This document shows positions 1 to 6,026 of a stretch of DNA of 9,416 nt, piece after piece. The stretch's first letter is position 1. Every line of letters starts with the position of its first letter. The notes under the pieces were generated by a model that worked only from the letters and a program-made list of their open reading frames with translations, did not search any database and was not told the DNA's origin. This DNA is from an uncultured Pleurocapsa sp. (GTDB taxonomy: Bacteria; Cyanobacteriota; Cyanobacteriia; Cyanobacteriales; Xenococcaceae): contig CAKZYI010000479.1 in the NCBI GenBank assembly GCA_937884735.1, positions 1 to 9,416 of the forward strand, given 5' to 3'. Position numbers and translations under genes: made by a program.

Positions 1-159
1 GGTCAGTACTGAACCCTGGGCTGCCAAAACTGCGGGAGAAGTGAAGTTTTCACTAGCGATTAATTCTAAGTGCGATCGCTGGCGGTTTAATTCTAGATCG
101 ACGATCTCGGCTATTGCTGGATCGGTCTGAGCAAGAAAATCTAAATTATTTTGAGTCAC
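1..159 (-). CDS. glyA: Serine hydroxymethyltransferase, N-terminal 53 residues (partial, runs off window start)
   Basis: Reading the minus strand from a GTG at 159-157 gives 53 uninterrupted codons to the window edge. The peptide starts VTQNNLDFLAQTDPAIAEI and contains HLELIASENFTSPAV, the conserved N-terminal signature of serine hydroxymethyltransferase. By family knowledge this cytosolic PLP enzyme converts serine and tetrahydrofolate to glycine and 5,10-methylene-tetrahydrofolate; the catalytic lysine and PLP-binding regions lie outside the window. I chose the GTG because no in-frame ATG occurs between it and the upstream in-frame TAG, and the nearby ATG at 199 is out of frame and stops after four codons. 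No strong Shine-Dalgarno is visible. It is divergent from the M50-like gene at 527. A HIP1 octamer (72-79) lies inside the coding sequence. Confidence 0.93.
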   Translation of the reverse strand, partial: MTQNNLDFLAQTDPAIAEIVDLELNRQRSHLELIASENFTSPAVLAAQGSVLT

Positions 160-526
160 TATTCGTTGCTTGTATTTGTATTGATTAGGTAATCTCCATG
201 CTATCTAATTTCAGTGACCTCTGAAAACCATTGTCCCTGAGATAGTTGCATTATTTCTAATGTTGCATCAATCGACTATAGCTTTACCTTTATTTATGTG
301 ATTGCGATCGTAACTTTTATCAACAATCGTTTTTATAAATGAATAGGAAGCCAGATAAACGCTATCAATCACTATTTACAATTTAGCTATTTTAATGTTG
401 TATTATTTATAGACACATTGAGATTTTGGATTAGCAAAAGTTATTTTCATCTTACTCCTAAAATAACAGCTCAAATTAATTTGAAAATCAAATTTTATTG
501 AGCTTTTCTTTATTTACTTATTTTTT
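160..526. other. Divergent intergenic spacer between glyA and the M50-like gene
   Basis: This AT-rich spacer of 367 bases must carry the promoters of both flanking genes. I see no convincing ORF, tRNA or riboswitch. The only repeat I notice is a short direct repeat, GTTGCAT at 245-251 and 262-268, which could be chance. No -35/-10 pair is good enough to call. Confidence 0.5.
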
Positions 527-1129
527 ATGTTTCTCGAATATTTGTTCAAAGACCCCGTATTTTATATCCGAGTTGTTGCTGTCTTGATTATCTCTATTTC
601 CTTACATGAATTGGGGCAAGGAATTGCGGCTCTCTCTCAAGGAGCCGATACTCCTGTTGTAAAAGGACATATGACAATGAATCCTTTGGTGCATATGGGT
701 ATTCATTCAATCTTTTTTCTACTCTTTGCAGGTATGGCTTGGGGGCAAATGCCTGTAAATCCCAGTAAATTTCGCAATCCCAAATGGGGAAACATTTTAG
801 TTTCTGCGGCTGGTCCTTTGACAAATATTGCTTTAGGAATGTTGGCAGTAGTAGTGATTAATCTGGCATACTATTTTGCTTTTGATAATATTATTAGTAT
901 TCAATTTTTTAAGATCATTGCTATTTTTAATTTTGCCCTTTGTCTATTTAACTTAATTCCTATTCCTCCTTTAGATGGCTATCATGTAGCTAGCGAAATT
1001 GTTCCAGAAATGAAAGCACTAGGACGTTCTCAAATCGGACTAGCTTTGTTTATGATCTTATTTATAAGTGGGATCGGGGGAAAATTGTTTGAATTAGCAG
1101 CTTTTGTGGTAAATCTACTAATATTTTAA
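527..1129 (+). CDS. M50-family (site-2-protease-like, YwhC-type) membrane metalloprotease homologue with altered zinc motif
   Basis: The 200-residue protein is very hydrophobic, with about five likely membrane segments (around 12-40, 60-78, 90-115, 127-148 and 168-196). It has the landmarks of the small bacterial M50 group in order: SLHELGQG (25-32), MNPLVHMG (51-58), PVNPSKFRNPKWG (76-88), SAAGPLTN (93-100) and NLIPIPPLDGYH (142-153). By family knowledge these enzymes cut peptide bonds within or near the membrane, with zinc held by the two His of HExxH and an Asp in the LDG motif. Here H27, E28 and D150 are present, but the second His position is Q31 (codon CAA), so activity is uncertain. 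The ATG has no clear Shine-Dalgarno; it is used because the first conserved motif follows closely. Substrate unknown. A hairpin and 166 bases separate it from the next gene on the same strand. Confidence 0.85.
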   Translation: MFLEYLFKDPVFYIRVVAVLIISISLHELGQGIAALSQGADTPVVKGHMTMNPLVHMGIHSIFFLLFAGMAWGQMPVNPSKFRNPKWGNILVSAAGPLTNIALGMLAVVVINLAYYFAFDNIISIQFFKIIAIFNFALCLFNLIPIPPLDGYHVASEIVPEMKALGRSQIGLALFMILFISGIGGKLFELAAFVVNLLIF

Positions 1130-1169
1130 ATTGTCAATTTTCTTAGAGTTGAAGATAATCTTTTTTTTT

Positions 1170-1203
1170 GTTAGAAAAGCAACAGCCAACATGCTTTTCT
1201 AAC
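1170..1203. repeat. Perfect 12-bp inverted repeat (hairpin), possible terminator
   Basis: GTTAGAAAAGCA at 1170-1181 is the exact reverse complement of TGCTTTTCTAAC at 1192-1203, with a 10-base loop. It lies 40 bases after the M50-like stop codon, where a terminator would be expected. However, the run of nine T lies just before the stem (1161-1169), not after it, so it does not match a standard intrinsic terminator on either strand. A termination, RNA-processing or mRNA-stabilising role is inference. Confidence 0.6.
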
Positions 1204-1295
1204 TGTTAAGCTATATGGCATAAGTGTAAACAAGAGTTGCAAAGAATCTAGAATTGTAATAGTTATAGATATCACTTCAAAGAGGACTAACGAGC

Positions 1296-1493
1296 GTGAT
1301 AGTTATGATTACAGACGAGCAAATATTGTCTGCTAGTCAAGTATGTCAGAATTGCTTGATGGCAGAGCGTAGTGGTTTACCTCGATGGCGCGGAGATCGG
1401 TTGTGGTGTGGGAAAGCCTTACAGGAATCTAGCCCCAGACAAGTAAAAATATATAAGTGTCAAATGGGCTTTAATATTGCCCAGGTAGACTAG
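1296..1493 (+). CDS. Small four-cysteine protein, putative zinc-binding, unknown function
   Basis: This 65-residue protein has four cysteines: C17 and C20 as CQNC, C38 (WCG) and C55 (YKCQMG). The CxxC-n-C-n-C pattern suggests one bound zinc or another metal, but that is inference. I do not recognise a named family. The ORF begins with GTG at 1296; AGAGGA at 1281-1286 sits nine bases upstream, a good Shine-Dalgarno distance, whereas an in-frame ATG at 1305 would be 18 bases away. This supports the GTG start and a real gene. There is no membrane segment or signal peptide. It lies between two membrane-protein genes on the same strand and is followed after 79 bases by the Tic20-like gene, so co-transcription with that gene is possible. 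Confidence 0.72.
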   Translation: MIVMITDEQILSASQVCQNCLMAERSGLPRWRGDRLWCGKALQESSPRQVKIYKCQMGFNIAQVD

Positions 1494-1572
1494 AAAATTA
1501 GTAATTTACGTTATCCTAAAGTTGATCTGAATCTAAGTTAATCAATTTTTAGTTCCAAAGGAATAGCTGATT

Positions 1573-2046
1573 ATGGGAAGGCGTGCATTTACAGATAATA
1601 AAGACCGTTTTTTTGGAGCAGCAGTGTATTTGTTTGCTTTGGCGGATGTGGTAGGTTTGGGTATTGGCTTACTATCGATAGTCCCCGCTTTAGCTCCTTT
1701 ATTTAAAATATTGACGGTAATATTGATTCCCGTAGGTCTAATTTACAATATTATTCCTGGTGGTTTTGGCAGCATAGTTGTATTTTTAGTTCTGATATTA
1801 GCTGTGGTGCAAAATCAAAAAATCAGCTACTTTATCCGTTTTAACACTATGCAATCAATACTAATGGGAATTGCGGTGTCTTTAATTCAAATTGTTTTTG
1901 GTACTTTGGGTGCATTAGGTGTAATTGGTGGGATAGTTTTCTTGATAGTTACTCCAGTTTGCATTTACTGTATGGTGCAGTGTGCCCTGGGCAAATATCC
2001 TGAAATTCCCTCCTTCTCTAAATTTGTCTACGACCAAGTACGCTAA
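1573..2046 (+). CDS. Tic20/Ycf60-family membrane protein
   Basis: The 157-residue protein has about four hydrophobic segments (roughly 12-36, 42-78, 92-112 and 114-138). It carries the Tic20/Ycf60 hallmark between the second and third segments: VVQNQKISYFIRFNTMQSIL (78-97), matching the family pattern of a 'V-x-N-x-x-I-S-x-F-x-R-F-N-x-x-Q-x-I-L' stretch. In plants Tic20 is part of the inner-envelope protein import apparatus; cyanobacterial homologues sit in the cytoplasmic membrane and their role is not settled. AAGGAA at 1558-1563 lies nine to ten bases before the ATG. The stop codon is inside the first unit of a TAATCAG tandem repeat, and the next gene is convergent with only 14 bases between stops. 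Confidence 0.85.
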   Translation: MGRRAFTDNKDRFFGAAVYLFALADVVGLGIGLLSIVPALAPLFKILTVILIPVGLIYNIIPGGFGSIVVFLVLILAVVQNQKISYFIRFNTMQSILMGIAVSLIQIVFGTLGALGVIGGIVFLIVTPVCIYCMVQCALGKYPEIPSFSKFVYDQVR

Positions 2047-2071
2047 TCAGTAATCAGTAATCAGTAATCAG
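2044..2071. repeat. Short tandem heptamer repeat, TAATCAG x4
   Basis: Four perfect head-to-tail copies of TAATCAG occupy 2044-2071, followed by a partial copy (TAA). They resemble the short tandemly repeated heptanucleotides known from cyanobacterial genomes. The array provides the TAA stop of the Tic20-like gene (2044-2046) and the last three codons and TGA stop of the opposing FAH-family gene (2061-2072). Because seven is not a multiple of three, the array contains a stop in every frame on both strands. Confidence 0.95.
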
Positions 2072-2834
2072 TAACTTGGTTAGACAAGCAGCCAATACCT
2101 TCAATTTCGACTCTAACACTGTCACCTTGCTGCATTGCACCAACACCTTCAGGAGTACCAGTCAAAACAATATCTCCTGGGGTTAGGGTCATTACTTGAG
2201 AAATATAGGAGACTAGAACGTCGGGAGTAAATACCATATCTTCAATAGAAGCCGATTGATTGGGTATTTCATTATTATTTAAAAATGTTTGAATTTTAGC
2301 TTCAACGCTCAATTCTCGCACAATCCAAGGCCCTAAAGGACAAAAAGTATCAAAACCCTTGGCTCTTGTCCACTGTCCATCTTTTTTCTGTAAATCTCTG
2401 GCTGTGACATCATTTGCGATGGTGTATCCCCAAATACTTTTTGCAGCTTGTTCGGGACTAACATGGTTACAGCGATCGCCAATAATTAAAGCCAATTCTC
2501 CTTCATAATCAACCCTTTTCGACTGGGGAGGATAGTGAATATCTTGTCCATCCGCAATGATGGTGGTGGGGGGTTTAAGAATCAAGAGCGGCGCTTTTGG
2601 TTCAGGAGTTCCCATTTCTGCGGCGTGCTTGAGATAATTTTTGCCCACAGCCACAATCTTGGAAGGTACACAAGGAGGGAGTAGTTGATAGGTATCGAGG
2701 TTTTGTTCCAAATCGGTTGCTTGTCCTCCAAGCCAAGGCGGAGCATCGTACACAACTACACTACGATTAGCCTGTAGTAAGCCATAGTAGATTTGCTGGC
2801 GATCGGTTTTTATGCGGACATAGCGTTGTGCCAT
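2061..2834 (-). CDS. Fumarylacetoacetate hydrolase (FAH) family protein
   Basis: The 257-residue protein has the conserved FAH core: VGKNYLKHAAEMG (63-75), the acidic metal site DYEGELALII (109-118, with E111 and E113), YTIANDVTARDLQ (137-149, with D142), KGFDTFCPLGPW (159-170) and TGTPEGVGAM (near the C-terminus). By family knowledge two Glu and one Asp bind Mg2+ or Mn2+, and members hydrolyse or isomerise C-C bonds of beta-diketo acids, or act as oxaloacetate decarboxylase/tautomerase or acylpyruvase. The family assignment is firm; the exact substrate cannot be told from sequence. The start is the ATG at 2834-2832; no strong Shine-Dalgarno precedes it. A perfect inverted repeat lies 28 bases upstream. 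It is divergent from rpsF and convergent with the Tic20-like gene. Its final residues TDY are encoded by the heptamer repeat. A HIP1 site lies at 2472-2479. Confidence 0.92.
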   Translation of the reverse strand: MAQRYVRIKTDRQQIYYGLLQANRSVVVYDAPPWLGGQATDLEQNLDTYQLLPPCVPSKIVAVGKNYLKHAAEMGTPEPKAPLLILKPPTTIIADGQDIHYPPQSKRVDYEGELALIIGDRCNHVSPEQAAKSIWGYTIANDVTARDLQKKDGQWTRAKGFDTFCPLGPWIVRELSVEAKIQTFLNNNEIPNQSASIEDMVFTPDVLVSYISQVMTLTPGDIVLTGTPEGVGAMQQGDSVRVEIEGIGCLSNQVTDY

Positions 2835-2861
2835 AACAAAACTCAGAAATAACTATCAATC

Positions 2862-2886
2862 AAAATAAAGCTAAAAGCTTTATTTT
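2862..2886. promoter_or_regulatory. Perfect inverted repeat in the FAH/rpsF divergent spacer
   Basis: AAAATAAAGCT (2862-2872) and AGCTTTATTTT (2876-2886) are exact 11-base reverse complements around a three-base AAA spacer. The site is 28 bases upstream of the FAH-family start and 180 bases upstream of rpsF. It could be an operator for a dimeric regulator or a hairpin in the FAH leader. The role is inference; the symmetry is direct observation. Confidence 0.5.
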
Positions 2887-3065
2887 TAATGCTGCTCTAG
2901 ATTAGCTTAATTTTAGGTCAATCTGTTAACAGCAAACCAAAATACTGGTAATTGAGCATGAAGTAATAGTAAGATTGTAATTCCTTGCTTCTTCGATATT
3001 GCTTGTCTAACGACACAGTAGAAATATTGGGAAGCCTCATTGTCCACAAGGAGAAATAGCAAAAC

Positions 3066-3413
3066 ATGAGCAATACTTACGAAATGATGTACATTCTTCG
3101 TCCTGACTTATCGGAAGATCAGGTAGGAGAATCTGTAACCAAATATCAAAATTTTCTCGTTGAAAGAGGAGCAGAAAACCTAGAAATTCAGGACAAAGGC
3201 AAAAGAAGACTGGCTTATCCTGTTGGTAAATATCTAGATGGTATTTACGTTCAAGTCAATTATGAAGCAGACGGTTCTCAGATTGCTCCTTTAGAAAGAA
3301 TGATGCGTCTAAGCGAAGACGCGATTCGTTACTTGACTATCAAGCTTAAAAAGCGTGCGATTATTGCGGCTCAAAATGCCCAAGCACAGCCTATTGCTGA
3401 AGCAGATGATTAA
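3066..3413 (+). CDS. rpsF: 30S ribosomal protein S6
   Basis: The 115-residue protein begins MSNTYEMMYILRPDLSEDQV and contains KGKRRLAYPVGKYLDGIYV, the beta-strand pattern typical of bS6, followed by ISx-like helix ERMMRLSEDAIRYLTIKLKK. By family knowledge bS6 binds the central domain of 16S rRNA as a heterodimer with bS18 in the small subunit. AAGGAG at 3048-3053, 12 bases before the ATG, is the clearest Shine-Dalgarno in the window and sets the start. The acidic tail AEADD is usual. Unlike the rpsF-ssb-rpsR arrangement in many bacteria, the gene stands alone here: it is divergent from the FAH-family gene and convergent with the MOSC gene, with only 22 bases between stop codons. Confidence 0.97.
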   Translation: MSNTYEMMYILRPDLSEDQVGESVTKYQNFLVERGAENLEIQDKGKRRLAYPVGKYLDGIYVQVNYEADGSQIAPLERMMRLSEDAIRYLTIKLKKRAIIAAQNAQAQPIAEADD

Positions 3414-3419
3414 TTTTTA

Positions 3420-3434
3420 ATAATCTTTGATTAT
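3420..3434. terminator. Weak hairpin between convergent rpsF and MOSC gene
   Basis: ATAATC (3420-3425) pairs with GATTAT (3429-3434) around TTT in the 22-base gap between the two stops. The stem is short and AT-rich, with no T-run directly following, so it is at best a weak bidirectional terminator. Confidence 0.25.
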
Positions 3435-3435
3435 C

Positions 3436-4284
3436 TCAATCTCTATTTTCTAAAACTTGTAGGCGATCGCCTTTTCTAATTATTCCCTCATTTTGGGGAA
3501 TCATATTTACGCCAAACATAACCCCTAATTCACTCAACTGTCTAAAAGTTCCGAGTGTATTAAGGGGTTCTTTTAATTGATTCTTTTGTCCGTGTTCTTG
3601 GTCGATAGTTGTAATGATACAACGGCTACAGGGTTTTGCTACTCTGAATACGATCTCTCCAATTTGAATAATACTCCAGCGGTCTTCGACAAAAGGGTCT
3701 GTCGTGTCTATCACAATATTAGGTCGAAAACGATTTATCGGAATGGCTTGCTTTTGGGAAAGATGAATTTCGGCAATTCTTTGGTTTAATTCGACTAAAG
3801 AAGCGGTGGCAGTAAGCATTACAGGATAATTATCGGCAAAATTGATCGCAATATCTTCTTCACTAGGATATTTTTGCTTTAGAATACGATTATGTTGTGG
3901 AGATTGTTGAACCAAACGACATATTTTACCTGTATCTAAATCTAACAATCGCTGAAACCAATCTGCAACTTCATCTCCTTGATCGATCGCCTGTAAGCGA
4001 TCGCGCCAAATTTCTACTTCAATTGTTCTACCCGTTGCAATAGGTGTAAAAGTTAAGTCGGGCAAACTTGCATCTACTACTTTTAGAGTAATGTTTGGTT
4101 CGACAATTTCTACTATAACCTTCGCCAGTTGGGGAAATTGCCTTTGAGTAATAAATTTACCACTACCAGAAACAAGCATCATTTGACGATCTCTTAGAAA
4201 CCCTTTCATCTCAACTTGAACTTGAGCAAGATCGATTCCTTGACAAGATTTTACGGGATAAACACACAATTGGGAAACAATCAT
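3436..4284 (-). CDS. MOSC-domain (YcbX/mARC-like) molybdenum-cofactor protein
   Basis: The 282-residue protein has an N-terminal MOSC beta-barrel (MIVSQLCVYPVKSCQGI, 1-17, then GFLRDRQMMLV, 28-38) and a C-terminal MOSC domain with INRFRPNIVID (183-193), VAKPCSRCIITTID (215-228) and EPLNTLGTFR (239-248). By homology with human mARC1, whose Mo-ligating cysteine is the second one of the CxRC motif, C222 is the expected molybdenum ligand. Related enzymes (YcbX, mARC) reduce N-hydroxylated compounds using electrons from a flavin/iron-sulfur or cytochrome partner. No C-terminal 2Fe-2S domain is fused here, so a separate electron donor would be needed; none is encoded nearby. The start is ATG at 4284-4282, without a visible Shine-Dalgarno. 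Two HIP1 sites (3463, 3997) lie within the gene. The substrate is unknown. Confidence 0.9.
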   Translation of the reverse strand: MIVSQLCVYPVKSCQGIDLAQVQVEMKGFLRDRQMMLVSGSGKFITQRQFPQLAKVIVEIVEPNITLKVVDASLPDLTFTPIATGRTIEVEIWRDRLQAIDQGDEVADWFQRLLDLDTGKICRLVQQSPQHNRILKQKYPSEEDIAINFADNYPVMLTATASLVELNQRIAEIHLSQKQAIPINRFRPNIVIDTTDPFVEDRWSIIQIGEIVFRVAKPCSRCIITTIDQEHGQKNQLKEPLNTLGTFRQLSELGVMFGVNMIPQNEGIIRKGDRLQVLENRD

Positions 4285-4454
4285 AAGCGTTGATACACTA
4301 GCAAAATATGGTTACAACTCCAGGTAGACAATCTTCAATCTTGTTTATCCCATCGTTTCCATGAATTACTAAAAGCAAAGTTAGAGGATAGATAGGTTTT
4401 TAAATAGTTATGTATGTTTTGTAAGGCAAAAATTTTGATTCGTCCACTTTTATC

Positions 4455-4485
4455 TTGGAGTTTCAATTTTTCTTAGTGGTAAGAT
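4455..4485 (+). promoter_or_regulatory. Possible promoter for folK
   Basis: TTGGAG (4455-4460) and TAAGAT (4480-4485) resemble -35 and -10 elements, 36 bases before the folK start. The 19-base spacer is longer than ideal, so this is a tentative call from pattern only. Confidence 0.25.
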
Positions 4486-4521
4486 TTAGATCGATGTTGT
4501 TGATACTTTAGCTAATTAATC

Positions 4522-5010
4522 ATGGTAGAGTGTGCGATCGCTTTAGGCAGTAACCAAGGAGACTCTTTTGATATTTTGTCTAAATCTCTGACGGCATTAA
4601 ATAAAATTCCTGGTATCGTACTTAAGGCTACCTCTAGCTGGTATATAACCAAGCCTGTGGGTACTTTAGAGCCTCAAGCAGATTATATAAACGGTTGCGC
4701 ATTATTGTCGGCAGACCAAACTCCTGAAGAATTACTAAATATTTTGCAAACTACGGAAATTCAGTTTGGCAGAGCCAATAAAGGTACATTGCAGCCGAGA
4801 ACTTTGGATTTAGATTTGCTGTTATATGGGAACTTGGTCTTAAACACGCCTAGTTTGACAATTCCCCATCCTCGTATGACAGAAAGAGCTTTTGTCCTTG
4901 TACCCCTAGCAGAAATAGCCTCAGACTGGATTGAACCAACATCTAACGCCAAAATAGCCAAATTACTCCACAACGTGGATACTTCAGGAGTTAAACTTTA
5001 TACAGCTTGA
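4522..5010 (+). CDS. folK: 2-amino-4-hydroxy-6-hydroxymethyldihydropteridine pyrophosphokinase (HPPK)
   Basis: The 162-residue protein has the HPPK features in order: AIALGSNQGD near the N-terminus (5-14), SSWYITKPVG (38-47), DYINGCALL (54-62), EIQFGR...RTLDLDLLLYG (79-108) with the DLD metal-binding aspartates that hold the two Mg2+ ions, and IPHPRMTERAFVLVPLAEIA. The enzyme transfers pyrophosphate from ATP to 6-hydroxymethyl-7,8-dihydropterin in cytosolic folate synthesis, the step before dihydropteroate synthase. Length is normal for a stand-alone HPPK. The first ATG puts the GSN motif close to the N-terminus as usual; no Shine-Dalgarno is seen. No other folate gene is adjacent, although glyA at the left edge uses a folate cofactor. 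It is convergent with the pentapeptide-repeat gene, 45 bases away. Confidence 0.96.
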   Translation: MVECAIALGSNQGDSFDILSKSLTALNKIPGIVLKATSSWYITKPVGTLEPQADYINGCALLSADQTPEELLNILQTTEIQFGRANKGTLQPRTLDLDLLLYGNLVLNTPSLTIPHPRMTERAFVLVPLAEIASDWIEPTSNAKIAKLLHNVDTSGVKLYTA

Positions 5011-5055
5011 TCTATTGATGATCGTTTGCTAATTTTTTCGAGCTTCTTTGACCAA

Positions 5056-5952
5056 TCAATAGTGTACAGTTCCATCAGGCATAATTGTTCCTGTCAGGTT
5101 CGCCTTATGAAAAATAACGTCTTCAACAATTGCATCTTTTAAATTGGCTTGGCAAAGATTAGCTTTGGTAAAGTTTGCACCTCTTAAATTTGCACCTGTT
5201 AAATTTGCACCTGTTAAATTTGCTTTGTTGAAATTTGTTCCGCGCAATTGAGCCTGCTGTAAATTTGCGTTTTGCAGATTACCATAGCTCAAGTTCGACC
5301 AGCGTAAATCGCATCTTCTTAAATTGGCTTCTAATAAGTTGCTGTAATAAAAATAGCTGTGGCTTAGATGAGCTGAGACTGCACTTACTCGATAAAGATT
5401 AGCCTGGTAAAAACTAGCTGACTGGAGTTCGGCTTCAAAAAAGTTTGCCCCTGACAAATCTGCTCTATCGAAGCTTGCTTGAGCTAAAGCTGTTTCGCTA
5501 AGATTGGCGCGATTGAGTTTGGCTTCGGTGAAATTTGCCTGGCGTAAATAAGCTTGACGTATAGAAGTACCAATTAGATTGCAAGAATTAAAGTTAGCAG
5601 ATCTGGCTTGAACAAATCTTAGATCGGAGCCAATCAAGTTGGCTGCTACTAAATCTGCATCAATTAAATACGCTGACTGCAAATTAGCTCCTGTTAAGTT
5701 GGCTTGTTGGAGATTGGCATCAATTAATTCTACCTGGGCAAGATTAGCACCAGTCAAATTTGCCTGGCACAGTAAAGCATTAGTAAAATCTGCTTGCTGG
5801 AGATTAGCCTTGACTAAATAAGCTTTGGTCAAATTAGCATTTTGTAAATTAGCACCCACCAAGTCAATAGCTGGCTGATGGTTGCGATCGAGCCAATCAA
5901 GCCACTTGGATGCACCCTGCTTTAATTTTGTTAGATGCTCAATATTTGCCAC
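5056..5952 (-). CDS. Pentapeptide repeat protein
   Basis: From about residue 28 to 290 the 298-residue protein is almost continuous A(N/D)LxX repeats, for example GANLQNANLTKAYLVKANL, roughly fifty units. Such repeats fold into a right-handed quadrilateral beta-helix. The short N-terminal part (MANIEHLTKLKQGASKWLDWLDRN) is a non-repeat, probably helical, cap. Pentapeptide proteins are abundant in cyanobacteria, and most have no known function; a few others mimic DNA and inhibit gyrase, but nothing here points to that. No signal peptide or membrane segment is visible, so it is probably cytosolic. The start is GTG at 5952-5950, with AGGA 11 bases upstream. It lies 74 bases downstream of ccmP on the same strand, so the two may be co-transcribed. 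A slight interruption of the repeat consensus occurs around residues 105-125 and 185-205. Confidence 0.95.
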   Translation of the reverse strand: MANIEHLTKLKQGASKWLDWLDRNHQPAIDLVGANLQNANLTKAYLVKANLQQADFTNALLCQANLTGANLAQVELIDANLQQANLTGANLQSAYLIDADLVAANLIGSDLRFVQARSANFNSCNLIGTSIRQAYLRQANFTEAKLNRANLSETALAQASFDRADLSGANFFEAELQSASFYQANLYRVSAVSAHLSHSYFYYSNLLEANLRRCDLRWSNLSYGNLQNANLQQAQLRGTNFNKANLTGANLTGANLRGANFTKANLCQANLKDAIVEDVIFHKANLTGTIMPDGTVHY

Positions 5953-6026
5953 GAACCTACCTATCCTGCGATCGCCTTAATCTTAATGTCTCAATCCATT
6001 ATCACCGTTAAAGGGACAGAACCAAA

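Noticed and set aside
594..824. Minus-strand 76-codon open frame
   Set aside because: It lies wholly within the well-supported M50-like gene on the plus strand.
2914..3065. S6:S18-binding autoregulatory leader upstream of rpsF
   Set aside because: I could not find the characteristic CCG-bulged hairpin, and rpsR is not adjacent.
3577..3789. Plus-strand 70-codon open frame
   Set aside because: It is antisense to the MOSC-domain gene and matches nothing recognisable.
4761..4973. Minus-strand 70-codon open frame
   Set aside because: It is antisense to folK, including the catalytic DLD region.
5639..5821. Plus-strand 60-codon frame with repeated Ala-Leu-Lys pattern
   Set aside because: It is the antisense reading of the pentapeptide-repeat DNA, so the repetitiveness is a by-product.
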